From Artemisia argyi (Eukaryota > Streptophyta > Magnoliopsida > Asterales > Asteraceae): a stretch of DNA of 64,000 bases. The stretch lies in the NCBI GenBank assembly GCA_030686995.1, contig CM060696.1, positions 15,762,487-15,826,486 of the forward strand. Direction: 5' to 3'. Shown here piece after piece: positions 24,338-36,487 of this stretch. Both the position numbers and the translations under genes were made by a program. The notes under the pieces were generated by a model. The model saw only the letters and a program-made list of their open reading frames with translations. It did no database searches and was not told where the DNA came from. Every line of letters starts with the position of its first letter. Positions within the stretch are counted from its first letter, which is position 1.

Positions 24338-27300
24338 ATGAAGAAATCAATCCATTACTTGATCTATCTAACCCTTTTCCTCTCTTACCTAACCACCCCA
24401 ACCCACTCCTGGAAAAAAGACGAATTCCGCAACTGCAACCAAACCCCTTTCTGCAAAAGAGCCAGATCAAGACACCCCCATTCCTGCAATCTCATCCCAT
24501 CTGACGTCACCATCTCCAACAATGGCGATCTCGCTGCTAAACTCAAAACCAAACCAAACCCAGATCAGGATTTGTCAGATGACCAATACCCAGATTTGGA
24601 ATTTTCATTATCTGTGTACAAAGACGGGATCTTGAGGGTCAAGATTGATGAAAATAATCAAGAAAAAGACAAGAAAAGGTTTGAGGTTCCTGATGTTGTT
24701 TTAGATGAGTTTGAAAGTAACAAGCTTTGGTTGCAGAGGTTTAAGAAAGAGGTGATTGGTGATGATTTGTTGGAGTCTTTTGTTGTTTATTTGTCTGATG
24801 GGTACGAGGTTGTTTTAAGGAGTGACCCTTTTGAGGTTTTTGTTAGGGAGCAAGGTAGTGGTGGTGCTAGGATTTTGTCGTTTAATTCGAATGGTTTGTT
24901 TGATTTCGAGCAGTTGCGGGTTAAGAAAGAGGGTGAGGATTGGGAGGAGAGGTTTAGGAGTCATACGGATAGTCGGCCTAACGGTCCGCAGTCTATTAGT
25001 TTTGACGTGTCGTTTTATGGTGCTGATTTTGTTTATGGTATCCCTGAACATGCTACTAGTTTAGCGTTGAAGCCGACTAGTGGTCCTGGTGTTGAGGAGT
25101 CTGAGCCTTATAGGTTGTTTAATTTGGATGTTTTTGAGTATTTGGCGGAGTCGCCGTTTGGGCTATATGGGTCGATACCGTTTATGTTGTCCCACGGGAG
25201 AAGTCATGGGACGTCGGGGTTTTTTTGGTTGAATGCTGCTGAAATGCAGATTGATGTTCTTGGGTCGGGTTGGGATGCTGAATCGAAGATTGTGATGCCT
25301 TCTGATCAGAAGAGGATTGATACGTTGTGGATGAGTGAAGCTGGGATTGTTGACGCGTTCTTTTTCGTTGGGCCGAAGCCGAAAGATGTTGTGAAGCAGT
25401 ATGCTAGTGTGACTGGAACATCGGCAATGCCTCAGTTGTTTGCGACGGGTTATCATCAATGTAGATGGAATTATAAGGATGAGGAGGATGTTAAGAACGT
25501 TGATGCGAAATTTGATGACCATGATATCCCGTATGATGTTTTGTGGCTTGATATTGAGCATACCGATGGTAAAAAGTACTTCACATGGGATAGGACTCTC
25601 TTCCCCAACCCTGAGGAAATGCAAAACGATTTGGCTTCGAGGGGTAGGAGGATGGTTACTATTGTGGACCCGCATATTAAGAGAGATGAAGGTTATCATA
25701 TTCATAAGGAGGCTTCTAAGAACGGGTATTATGTCAAGGATGCAAGTGGTAAGGATTATGATGGATGGTGTTGGCCTGGATCTTCTTCGTATATAGATAT
25801 GGTGAACCCGGATATAAGATCGTGGTGGGCTGATAAGTTTGCATACACTGAGTATGTTGGTTCGACTCCATCTTTGTATATCTGGAATGACATGAACGAG
25901 CCTTCTGTATTCAATGGGCCTGAGGTATGTTATGTTCCTTGTAACTTGTTGCTTTCTTTGTTATTTTGATTTACTAGTTTGAAAGATAGTTGTTACAAAT
26001 TTAGGGGCATTTTCGGGCTCGGGCTGGGTAACCGATAAGCATGTATTATCGTCGCTGGTACTAACAAGTATGAATTAATATATATGTCTACAATCCTTTT
26101 TTCAGTGTAATTGCTGAAAATAGTTGTTGGTGTGTTCTAACTTCTAAGCATCCACAGTAAGCATGTTGTAGAATGAAACGTGTAAGATTTAGATGATGAT
26201 AGTTGTTGTGTCAAAAGGAATGACCAGGGACTTGTTTGTCATGATATAGGGTAATTAGATGAAAGTAATAAGGGAAAACCACAAAAGTATATCCTCTTTT
26301 TCACAAAATATTCATTAAACTTGCAAGATGTGCAAGATTTTCAGAGGCTGTTCCAGATTTTCAAACTGATATTTCTAAAGTTTTGGGATGTTTGGGTTTT
26401 TGAAGGGGGTTGATTGAGGTTCTGAATGGCAATTATTCTATAGTTTCGGTTGGTTTTTGGGGTTTGGAGGGAATTAGAAGTGGCGAATGATTGAAGGTGG
26501 AGGTAGAAATTATTGACGACTTTCGTGAAGACACTATAAGACATTTTCGACTGTTTATTGACAGTTTTTTAAATCTGTAGTTTACCATGTGAGACTTTCC
26601 ATACCTGTGAGCCGTTATTATAATTGCAAAAAAGTCAAAAAAACTACAAATGGGAAAAAATAGGTATTTAGTGAATTTTGGATTTATGGGCATTTTGTGA
26701 TAAAGGTGTGAGAACAAGATGATTATATTTTTGTTATTTTTCCAAATAATAATGATATGTTGCGAAATGCATTCGTCACATAAGGCATAAGGGAATCAAA
26801 ATGCTGCCATAATGGGGGTGTTTGGATGTCTATTTTGAAAATGATTCTTACAACGTGATTTTCAGAACTAGATAAAAAGTAAATCAATTGATTGGAGCTT
26901 GGTGATATGTCTGCAAGTTAATATGGACCATTGTATCCCAGTAATCATTTATATCTTATAAGAAGTTCTTACCTGCTCTGCCATATATTTTTTTCGCAAT
27001 CATAGACTTTCTCCCAAATTGATAGTTGCAACTTGAAGTTGCAGTAAGATGTTATTACTGGTCCGGTTTGTTGAATGAAGGAAAAGAGCATGGGAAACTT
27101 TACGTGCTTTGTATTTGACACAATGACTTTATATTTTGACCAGGTGACAATGCCTCGAGATGCTTTGCATTATGGTAACGTTGAGCACCGAGAGTTGCAT
27201 AATGCCTATGGTTACTACTTCCATATGGCTACATCTGATGGACTTCTGAAAAGAGGAGGAGGAAACGACAGGCCTTTTGTTCTGTCGAGAGCATTTTTTC

Positions 27301-29336
27301 CTGGGACCCAAAGATATGGGACTGTTTGGACTGGAGATAACACAGCAGAATGGGAGCAGCTTCGGGTTTCTATCCCAATGATCCTAACACTTGGCCTTAC
27401 TGGGATAACATTCTCAGGTTTGCCGATTTTCTTTATTCAGTTGTGTTCAGAATGAAAATTATATATTTGGGATATTTCATGGTATGTGTTGTGTACATCT
27501 GTGTAGGTGCTGATGTTGGTGGGTTCTTTGGCAATCCTGACATTGAGTTACTTGTTCGTTGGTACCAAGTGGCTGCTTATTTGCCCTTCTTTAGGGGACA
27601 TGCCCATCATGATACCAAAAGACGAGAACCTTGGCTATTCGGGTACCCACTATTTTTTTCTTCACGGCTTGAACAAAATCAAGAGAAAAGAGATTTTCAG
27701 TATTTTCAACTGAATATCTGATGATCAGTAATTTATTTTTAGCGTGTAGATAAACATTCTTGTTATGATTTATATAGGGTCAAATATTCAGGTTTCGATA
27801 CGGCAGAACTAATAATCTAAGATCAAACAAACTTTAATTTTTACCCCTTCAACTTATGTTTAGTTTTTTTAGTCACTTGACAAAAACTTCTCCGTCTCCG
27901 TTGAAAGTTTTCTTTATCCTCCATTTTAGCTCCTTAAAATCATTAAAAAATCTTAACTGTCAGTGTACAGCAAAAGTATATCCAAACGTTTTGCCCGGAG
28001 AGTATAATTATCTCATTTTATTATAATTCGTTTTTCTATAATGATTGTTTTTTAAAGAATTTGTTTGTTACAGTAGTGATTCTTAACAATATATGTCAAA
28101 AAAAATTTGGCCTTTTGATTGTCAAATTGATTTCTAATATATGCTATGATGACAGGGAACGTAACACCCAGTTGATGAGGGATGCTATACGTGTACGATA
28201 CACATTACTTCCATATTTCTACACACTATTTAGAGAAGCAAATGTCACCGGAGTCCCAGTTGCTCGTCCCCTTTGGATGGAGTTTCCTGAAGATGAAGCC
28301 ACTTTCAGCAATGATGAGGCTTTCATGGTCGGGAACGGCCTTCTTGTTCAAGGAGTTTATACCCAGGTCCTTCTCTTTTCTTTTATATGGCTTACTCTCC
28401 ACCCCATGGGTGATTAAACTAACTTAAAATATTCCTGCAGCGTGCAAAAGATGTTACGGTTTATCTTCCAAATGGTCCAACTTGGTATGACATTAGAAGT
28501 GGAGCCCCATTCAAAGGTGGAAAGATGCATAAGATTGAGGTTACTGATGCGGATATACCGGTTTTTCAAAGGGCTGGAACGATAATTCCAAGGAAAGACC
28601 GATTCCGTAGAAGCACAGTACAAATGGAGAATGATCCTTACACTCTGGTACGTTTGGGACATTGGCTTTACTATCTGTATCATAGCAATGGAAAATTATG
28701 AGTTGTTTGGATTTGCGTTTTAAAACTTTTGATATACAAATTTTGCTTCTGATTAGTTTTTTGGAATGAAATAATCAGATTATTCGGCAAAATATGATAA
28801 AAGCTATATTAGAAATCTAGAATTACCCCGTATTAACATAAACTGAGGGACTTTAGCTCGTAATATCTCAAAAGGCATATTCACATTAGTTAAATATGTT
28901 ATAATGGTGTTCTTTTTCGTGCTGAATCTGTTTCATCTTATATCGTTTTGTTTTTTTTTTGGTGTTTGTGATTTAGGTGATTGCTGTGGATAGTTCAGGA
29001 GCAGCCGAAGGTGAACTTTACATAGATGATGGCAAGAGCTACGACTTCAAGCAGGGTGCATATATTCACCGCCGTTTCACATTCTCTGATGGGAAGCTTA
29101 CATCTGTAAACTTAGCCACTCTTGGCACCAAATTCTTGTCCGACTGCACCATTGAGAGGATCATATTGCTAGGACACTCATCCAAACCAAAAAGTGCCCG
29201 TATTGAGCCGTCAAACAATGTTGCTGAAGTTGAACTTGGTCCTCTTCAGATTCGCTCTGGGGTTCAGTCATCTGTTTTAACCATCCGTAAGCCTAATGTC
29301 CGTGTTTCAGATGATTGGACTATAAAACTATTGTAG
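24338..29336 (+). CDS. RSW3: ER glucosidase II catalytic alpha subunit (GH31)
   Basis: It removes the two inner alpha-1,3-glucoses from N-glycans in the ER lumen and so controls the calnexin/calreticulin cycle; it works with a beta subunit. Exons are 24338-25924, 27144-27417, 27507-27642, 28156-28366, 28441-28647 and 28977-29336 (TAG). They sum to 2775 nt and 924 aa, close to the Arabidopsis RSW3/PSL5 length of about 921. There is an N-terminal signal peptide ([17 protein letters not shown]), a Cys-containing start of the mature part, the GH31 barrel with [10 protein letters not shown], the nucleophile motif [10 protein letters not shown] (Asp about residue 518), and the acid/base region [10 protein letters not shown] (Asp about residue 594). 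The C-terminal beta domain ends SDDWTIKLL. All catalytic motifs are present. A partial copy of the last intron and exon lies at 33734-34145. The first exon has the only in-frame ATG with a signal peptide. Confidence 0.96.
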
Positions 29337-29700
29337 GTTTGATGAAACAGAGTAATTGACGGGATATTGTGAGAACCGGGTGGCAACGAAGAAAGGGTTG
29401 GGTTCCCGAGTGGATGTAGCGGTGCAGATAGTCTCTCGATAACGCCCATCACCGGTATGAACTTTGTAGTAACAGAGATATGGTTCATTTGCTGATTAAA
29501 CACAGGATTGTCAAAATCAGGATTTTGTAATAGCTCAGAAAAGTTTTATTCCTTTTGGTTGCTATTGATAGATTCACATTTTTTGATCATTAGTGATAAT
29601 CTTAATGTTTAAATGCATAAAAACATGAAAGATAAATGTTACGAAACATGTCTCTCACGCGAATGTGCTTTAGGATTAGACCTGGCAAAACGAGTAGGTC
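29337..29700. other. 3' UTR and spacer after glucosidase II
   Basis: Probable 3' UTR. It includes a 'gacctggcaaaacgagtagg' repeat-like motif (29678) that recurs in altered form near 34538. No gene was seen. Confidence 0.5.
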
Positions 29701-29723
29701 GAACTTGGATGACTTTTTTTTTT

Positions 29724-30660
29724 AATGGTAAGTTGGTGACATACTGTTGCTTTTGTGATGCTAGCAACATTTTGAATGGGGGCTACCTGGACGACTTTTT
29801 TTTAACATCAATATACCTTCATCACTCGGCATTTTTACTTCGTTGGCATAAGAACACAACTTATGTGGCACGACTTAAATACGTAAATACGTAACACTAG
29901 GTATATTAAGATACATGAGAGATAGTGGTCCGACGATTTGGACGATTTGAACAATGTAATTTGCAGGACGTTGGTTCAATAGTATGCAACCTGACTTTAC
30001 CAGCACCAAAAATTTCAGAATAGCATTAAGAAGTTGTATCTGCTAGCTTATTTAAGGCTTATGAGTTATGAGTGTATCAAGTTAATCGTATGGCTTAAGA
30101 TAGTCAATAGTTAATAAGCTACACACCACTAATGAAATATCATCGGTTGCATTTTTTTAGATACAGTTATGAACGCATGACTAAAACTCAGGCGGTGAAT
30201 TTTATTAAAGCTAACAAAGACTCGAAATATAAAAACTTGAACTCAGATGCATTTTTGAAAAAATCGATATACTTGACATAATTTTACACTACGTACAAAA
30301 ATATTCAGGCGGTTCAAGAGTTTTTTGGGGGCCCCGAGAAACCATTCAATAAGCCCTGAGATACATTTTCTTAAAGGAAAAAAAAATAATAATAATAATT
30401 GTACAAATTGCCATTTTTGGATGTCTCAAAATAAGTGTTCATTTTGTATTTGAACGGATGAGAAGAGGTTTTAGTGAGAAAATGATATCCGATTTGTGGA
30501 GAGTGTAGTTAGTGAGATTCTGTAAATGTCGAGCATAACAGAAGTTGACAGTTATTTTGAGTTAGTGGGATTTTGTAAAATGGTGTGCATAATAGAAGCT
30601 GATATAAAAGAATAAAAGGAGATTTGACCAAAGGGTTTTCAGTTTTCACTTGCAGCAGCA
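29724..30660 (+). repeat. Uninterrupted paralogous copy of the SmE upstream region
   Basis: The sequence matches 58167-58212, 59412-59579, 60241-60750 and 61786-61815 in order, with shared stretches such as 'tacttcgttggcataag', 'atcgtatggcttaagata' and 'tttgaccaaagg', then a leader like 'cacttgcagcagcaa'. No SmE coding sequence follows. The copy lacks the four transposons present in the right-hand copy. Confidence 0.8.
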
Positions 30661-30833
30661 AAAACACTCTCTTCTACTCATTATTTAAGGTTTGAAAACA
30701 TAAACAGATAACTTTGACATGGAAGTAAAATAATCCTCTGAACTGATAAATCTAAGATACTCCTGAAACGATCCAACAAAAATACTTTTACCCAAAAATA
30801 CTTCAAATGTCCGGCAACCCTCTATCTTTTCAT

Positions 30834-31325
30834 TCAATTCTTCCTTGCTCTTTTGTTGTCCATGCCTTTGACCGCCTTTATCACCTTCTTTCCTGATGAT
30901 TTTTCTTCTTCCACCACCAGAATCTTTTCAAAGATTTGACAAAGATGATCAAGATCGGTCAAACCATAGAAACCATAGAACAAAGCCTTAAACTGATCCT
31001 TGTAAAAATTCTCAAAAGAATCGAACACGATTTTACCACCATGCATATAGAGTAATTTTTCAACTTTAGGCTTCAAACAGAATTTTCGTCTCAATTTTGC
31101 CACAGGAGCAGACATCACATATATCTCGTTCTCCATTTTAAAAAACACCACCTTTTCGCGCATCACTTTAAGGAGCTGAGTGCCATCAGTCACGCCTAAG
31201 GACTTATAGTCCAGTGATTTGTTAAACTTTCTCTGGTAACATTTGTGGAACGTAGACCAATGAGACAATGAAATTCCGCAAAAAAAGTCTCCAAGTATCT
31301 CTTGAATTTCTTGTTGCGTTGACAT
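30834..31325 (-). CDS. Small protein with two tandem LOTUS/OST-HTH-like domains
   Basis: An intronless 163-codon reading frame. Residues about 18-72 (ISLSHWSTFHKCYQRKF, SLDYKSLGV, then QLLKVMREKVVFF) follow the pattern of a LOTUS winged-helix domain: a helix, Y.k.F, a l.y..lG turn, a leucine-rich helix, then a beta wing. Residues about 86-150 (VEKLLYMHGGKIVFDSFENF, YGFYGLTDLDHL, ILVVEEE) repeat the pattern. LOTUS domains bind RNA or helicase partners in germline and RNA-regulatory proteins. The C-terminus is basic (KRARKN). A TATA-like site on the minus strand near 32945 could drive a longer transcript with a 5' leader intron. Assignment is by pattern only; it could also be a truncated or retroposed fragment of a larger protein. 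Confidence 0.5.
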   Translation of the reverse strand: MSTQQEIQEILGDFFCGISLSHWSTFHKCYQRKFNKSLDYKSLGVTDGTQLLKVMREKVVFFKMENEIYVMSAPVAKLRRKFCLKPKVEKLLYMHGGKIVFDSFENFYKDQFKALFYGFYGLTDLDHLCQIFEKILVVEEEKSSGKKVIKAVKGMDNKRARKN

Positions 31326-32961
31326 ATTTGTATTAGCTAATCATGTAGCTTGAATGTACCTGTTGATGGCCAATACATATAATTATCAGCATCTTTGTTC
31401 ATCAAACTCAGCGAAAGTTTATTTGCAATAAATTTTGGGACTCCGTCCAGATTTGGGAAATCACTTATATTAATCTTGAAGTGCCTAAAGTTTGATCAGC
31501 TTACAACGAACATGTGACCACTAATTCAGAAAGCTCAAAACGACAAGCCAGTTGAGAAATCCAATAAATAAAAGTATAAAACTATAAACATTTATAAGCC
31601 TATATATATTGTAAAGATTATGAGATTAGTCCCTACTCCAACTAATTTTATACTAAAGAGTGGTCGTTGTTAGTGAACCAATATATTTTTTTTTTCCAAA
31701 AATGTTAGGTGCAATTCTGGAAAACCTAAGCCGTTCTAGAACTTAACAGAGTGAAACACCAAATTATGCTATGTTACCATATATTACTCATAAGCGAGAA
31801 TAATCATACATTTTACTATTTGATTAGACAAATTTGCTTAAGAAATTGCTTAACCGTAGATGATTTTTGTCTATAAAACGTAAAAGGCCCCGCTTAATGA
31901 TTACGCTTGTGACATCTAAGTGGGATTTTGAACTTACTTAACAAGCCAGCTCAATAGATCAAATTAAACTTAATAGAGGAAAACCCAAACGAGAAGCTCT
32001 TTAAGAACTACTAACAAAAAAAAGGGCTTTTGCGGTGATTCCAACAGATCTATTGAGCAATCCAATCAAAAAACAATTGCACATACCCACAAGCTATAAC
32101 AGATGTTGCTAACTCCATGTACATTGTCATAAGGTCATATAATATATATCTCCTATAGATCTAATCGACTTGTAGCCAACCCAACTTAGTAGGAAGAAAA
32201 ACCAACTACACCAGCATCAAACCTATACAAGGGCTACCCTTAAAAACAGTTTTAACTTCCATTCATAGCGGTTAGCCCATTGAAAGGCTCGATCATTACA
32301 ACTTACAACTTAGTAGGTCCTTGCAGTGATTTAAGGTGTGTGTGAGCAAGCAAACCGAGAAAGAGTTGCACAAATGACAAAACCACCCACAATTGCTAAT
32401 ATCATTACCTCCATATACACTTAATTTCGAAATTATCTAGTGTCTACCTATATAATGTTTGTTCTAAGCGTACAATAAATTAAATCCACAAATTTAAGAA
32501 GACAAGTATTACCACGTTTGATGGTTTAACTTGCATGTTAACATTACAGGAAAGGAATCATCCAAATGTTGGTCATATTTGTTATTCTTAGATCCGCATG
32601 CAGTACGTGCACAACAAAGTTTTTGAAAACTACTGTAATTATGAAACTAACTCGAAAAACTATTCCATCCTACTGGTTATAAATCAACTGATAACCTATT
32701 GTTACAGTACATTAAACTAACAAAATAATAAAGGACAATCATAAACCCTAACACAATCAATCAATAATTGCAAAAAAAAAAAAAAAAAAAAAAAGGCTTA
32801 TAGTTTCAAAATTTTAGAAAACATAACAGAAAAATGTATATGATGAGAATATGAGATTGAAATTGAAAAAGTAACTGATTCACGGATGGATATGATGAAT
32901 ATGTTGTTGGTGATGGTTGATTAGGATGACTACCGACCCTGACAAATTTTTATAGAGTTAG

Positions 32962-32993
<32 letters not shown>

Positions 32994-33130
32994 CGGCCCC
33001 AAACTATTGACTAATGAATTTGAAAGACACGTGTATTTTTTTTTCCTTCTTCTTCTACATCTAATACAAAAAGGAGTTTTTTTTTTTTTTTCTTTTTTTT
33101 TAAAATAAAAAATAGACAAAAATACACCGT
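31326..33130. other. Spacer upstream of the LOTUS-like ORF
   Basis: AT-rich sequence with poly-A at 32769-32793 and poly-T near 32965-32993. A minus-strand TATA-like element with a following leader lies near 32880-32950. No further exon was recognised with confidence. Confidence 0.4.
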
Positions 33131-33364
33131 TTGTCCCTAAACTTATACGTTGAGTTGCTTCATGTTACAAATGAAAGGCAATCCTTTATAACTGAACTTG
33201 AAGATTTTCGTCCAACAGTGATGTCGTACAAGGTTCTCGAGCATCTACACAAGGTTCAAAGGCGTGGTGTGACTAAGTTGTTGGAGGTTAGGAAGCTGAC
33301 TACTGTAACATATTCTCAAGTGTTAGAAAGGCACAACTTCAATGAAGTTCTTGGGACTCTGTGA
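33131..33364 (+). pseudogene. C-terminal gene fragment, family not recognised
   Basis: An open stretch of 77 codons ends in TGA and reads like a real protein C-terminus (TELEDFRPTVMSYKVLEHL, then YSQVLERHNF). It has no plausible start and no upstream exons. Two other gene pieces follow within 800 bases, so it is best seen as part of a cluster of gene fragments. Confidence 0.4.
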
Positions 33365-33519
33365 TTAGTCTTTTGGTGGTTGTCTTTCTTGGGGTGTTGA
33401 TAGTGTCTTTTGGGTATGTATGTATGTAATGTAATGAATGAAGTGTTCTTATGTATGGTTTGGTTATGGAATGAAATAATACTAGCTGTGACACTTCTCG
33501 TTTACCAAACACCACCAAA

Positions 33520-33690
33520 AAGGAAAGAAAGCAACAAGGAAGAAAAAGGCATAGTACGTGGTGGCATAGGCGGATCTTGGAATTGTAGCGTTAGCAGTGT
33601 TTTTTGGCTGAATGAAGATGAAATAAGGCAAACCATGGAGCATGAGTATCTTCAACCTCTTTTGGATCAAGAAGAAGAATGTATAAGGTT
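33520..33690 (+). pseudogene. Internal exon-like gene fragment, family not recognised
   Basis: An open reading GGIGGSWNCSVSSVFWLNED followed by a Glu-rich helix (MEHEYLQPLLDQEEE) ends at a donor-like AAGGTT. The composition is exon-like, but no start or partner exon is visible. Confidence 0.35.
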
Positions 33691-33733
33691 GGATCCCATT
33701 CTTTACATACTTTCAATATTTACATACTAACTA

Positions 33734-33885
33734 TTATGTATATTGGAAATCTAGAATTACCCCGTACGTTGTAACATAAATTGAGGAACTTTAGCTCGTA
33801 ATATCTCTAAAGGCATATTCACATTAGTTAATTATATGTTATAATAGTGTTCTTTTTCGTGCATGAATCTGTTTCATCTTATATC

Positions 33886-33934
<49 letters not shown>

Positions 33935-34145
33935 GTGTTTGTGATTTAGGTGATTGCTGTGGATAGTTCAGGAGTAGCCGAAGGTGAACTCTACATAGAT
34001 GATGGCAAGAGCTACGACTTCAAGCAGGGTGCATATATTCACCGACGTTTCACATTCTCTGATGGGAAGCTTACATCTGTAAACTTAGCCACTTCAGGCA
34101 CTAGATTCTTGTCCGACTGCACCATTGAGAGGATCATATTGCTAG
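33734..34145 (+). pseudogene. Partial copy of glucosidase II intron 5 and exon 6
   Basis: Positions 33742-33953 match the end of intron 5 of the full gene (28809-28976), with a longer poly-T. 33954-34145 matches the first 63 codons of exon 6 at about 95 percent by eye (for example [13 protein letters not shown] and [13 protein letters not shown]). The copy stops abruptly at ...RIILLA where a CACTA-type terminus begins. It has no upstream exons and cannot encode the enzyme. Confidence 0.9.
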
Positions 34146-34440
34146 CTACTACAAGAAAAACTCCTTTTAGCGATACCCATAGCGACTTGTAGCGATATAT
34201 TTTATGCTAGCGACATACTTAGCGCAAATTATGTGTCGCTGTAAACGAGTCGCTAATTTTTTCGACTTGTTAAATATGTCGCTAAAATAGCGACATGTAT
34301 AACGACGTCTCATAACATGTCGCTATATGCGACATCAGTATTTCAAGTCGCTATTCATGTCGCTTATTAATAGAGACGTCGCTATTTGAGTCGCTATATG
34401 CATCGTTAAATTAAGAAAGGTCGCTACTATGGTCGCCTGT
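34146..34440 (+). mobile_element. Left end of a CACTA (En/Spm-type) transposon with subterminal repeats
   Basis: The end CTACTACAAGAAAAACTCC is nearly the canonical CACTACAAGAAAA terminus. It is followed by about fifteen direct and inverted TAGCGAC/GTCGCTA motifs, the subterminal transposase-binding pattern of CACTA elements. No opposite terminus was found, so the element is truncated on the right. Confidence 0.8.
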
Positions 34441-35080
34441 CATGTCAATATTTTCTTTTTGGGTAAAGGGTTACCCGGTCGCCTGTCATGTCAATATTTT
34501 CAATTGCAATTTCAGTATGATTTCGCTTCGCCGTATAGACATGGCAAAATGAGTAGGTCGAACATGTGTGATAGTGAGGCGGGTCTTCGATGAGTATCCT
34601 GTTACGAGTCGAAAAATTTTCTCTCAAATTCTTTGTTCATTCTTCATATTATAACTAAGTTTTGTTATCACGTGTCAACTGGGCACATGTTAAAGTATAT
34701 ATAAAAAGAAAAATCAAGTTGATTAAGTCATAATATTAAGGTAATATTTAGCTATAATAACTTATGCCGAATAAATGCGTTTTTCGATATAAAAAGAAAA
34801 CATGTACTCATTTAATAGAATGAAGTTAAATAAGAATGAAAAAAGCTTTTGAAAATCTTTTCTACATCAAAGTAAAATCAATCATCATGACATAGGATAT
34901 GAATTCATGTTATTGTTAACCATTAGGCAAATCAACATGTCTATCGACTATCACATAATAAAAACGAAGAACTCCCATACTGTAATTTTTTTGAAATAAA
35001 AACAAACTAAAGAAATTCTAAAATTAAATAACTACAGGGCTTTTGGCCCAATAATAATGAGGCCCAATATGATCACCGAC
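34441..35080. other. Spacer with short direct duplication
   Basis: 'tcgcctgtcatgtcaatatt' occurs twice (34433 and 34479). The rest is AT-rich with no exon seen. Confidence 0.45.
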
Positions 35081-36487
35081 TTTCTCAAGTTTATATCACG
35101 GAACCACCATGCATAATCAAATTCATCGATTCAAAGGTACGTATTATTTCTTCATAATCATTTTCTTCATCTTATTATTATTATCTCAATTGTTTTGTTC
35201 TTTATTATCCAATATAATTTACGGTTTTTGTTTAGGCATTTAAAATCGGTAACAATAATTAATTTATGGTTAGTTACTTCTCTACATATATTTATGCTTG
35301 TTAAATTTAGGGTTTATGCGTTATAGATGTTTAATTTTGATCTAAGTATTTGTTAGTTTATTAGCTTATTAGAAGGAGCTTAATTAGCTTATTTTACCTA
35401 AACTAAGCAATGTTGCAAAAATCACTAGCCGCTAGTTAGGTGATAATTGTTTTAGACGGAGAATATATAATCAGATTGGTATTTTCTTTGTATAGATTTT
35501 GAAATTAGATGTCTTACTATGTGATGTTTAAAAAATTACATGCGGAAAATTCCCTAGGATCATACAAATGGATTGAACCTAGGATCATACAAATGGATTG
35601 AACCTTTTGATCAGATTGGTATTTTCTTTGTATAGATTTTGAAATAAACTAATGATGTTTATTTGCGTTCCCATGGCTGTTTTTCATGGTTCTGCAAAAT
35701 TCCCTAGGATCATACAAATGGATTGAACCTTTTGATCGTGACTCACTGTTTACATATGTATAGCCAACCTACGTGCGTATCCTCACGTTAAATTTAGGAT
35801 TAAACCTAGCTAGATGAGTATTATCATCATTTCATCAACTCTAGGAACACTCTTAACAACTAATTAACTTTATTGAAATCACACGTGACCTTATTAACTT
35901 GCTAAGTCCCGTGAATTTATAGAATTTTTTAGGGCTCCGGATGAAATTAAATAATGAGGCCTTTTTCGATAAGGAATGTTATATATAAAGTATCACCGTT
36001 TATAAGATATAATGCAATTAGTTATCTAAACGTTCTAACATATTACTCATTTAAGATATTTTCTCATCCAAATATTTTTTTCTTCGTGAAAAATATGTGT
36101 ACACATGTATATAATTATTAACGGGACAAATTTTGGGGCCCATAAAAATTTGGGGCCCTGAGCGGTCGCCCACCTTGCGCACCCTCAAAGACGGCCCTGT
36201 TGCTAGTTGGCTGACTCCCTTGACTGGTGCATGACAAAAACCCTTATTTCTGATTGTTTTTTGGTTTTAGAGAATCATGTGCTTTTGACTATACTTTACT
36301 CATTTTTAACGTATTACTCACTTGCAATCTATGTTATTCACATTTACAATTGGATGCAGTTGTTGTGACTGTACGTGTTTGTTTTTTTCTCATATTGATC
36401 TCTGATTTACTTTTTGTCAATTGGACAGAAGATTAGCGGAGAGTCAAGCGATTTCCATCAGTTTGATCAGAAAGACAGAAGAGATCG
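35080..36487 (+). promoter_or_regulatory. Probable promoter, leader exon and 5' UTR intron of the YJU2-like gene
   Basis: A leader ends ATTCAAAG|gtacg (about 35136). An acceptor near 36430 ('ttggacag') precedes an untranslated stretch up to the ATG at 36488. The intron includes a local duplication (35471-35760). The exon model is inferred from splice-like sites only. Confidence 0.4.
35471..35760. repeat. Local tandem duplication
   Basis: 'ggatcatacaaatggattga' occurs three times and 'cagattggtattttctttg' twice. This marks a small interspersed duplication in the putative 5' UTR intron. Confidence 0.8.

Noticed and set aside
25163..25705. 180-codon antisense ORF
   Set aside because: Shadow of glucosidase II exon 1 on the other strand.
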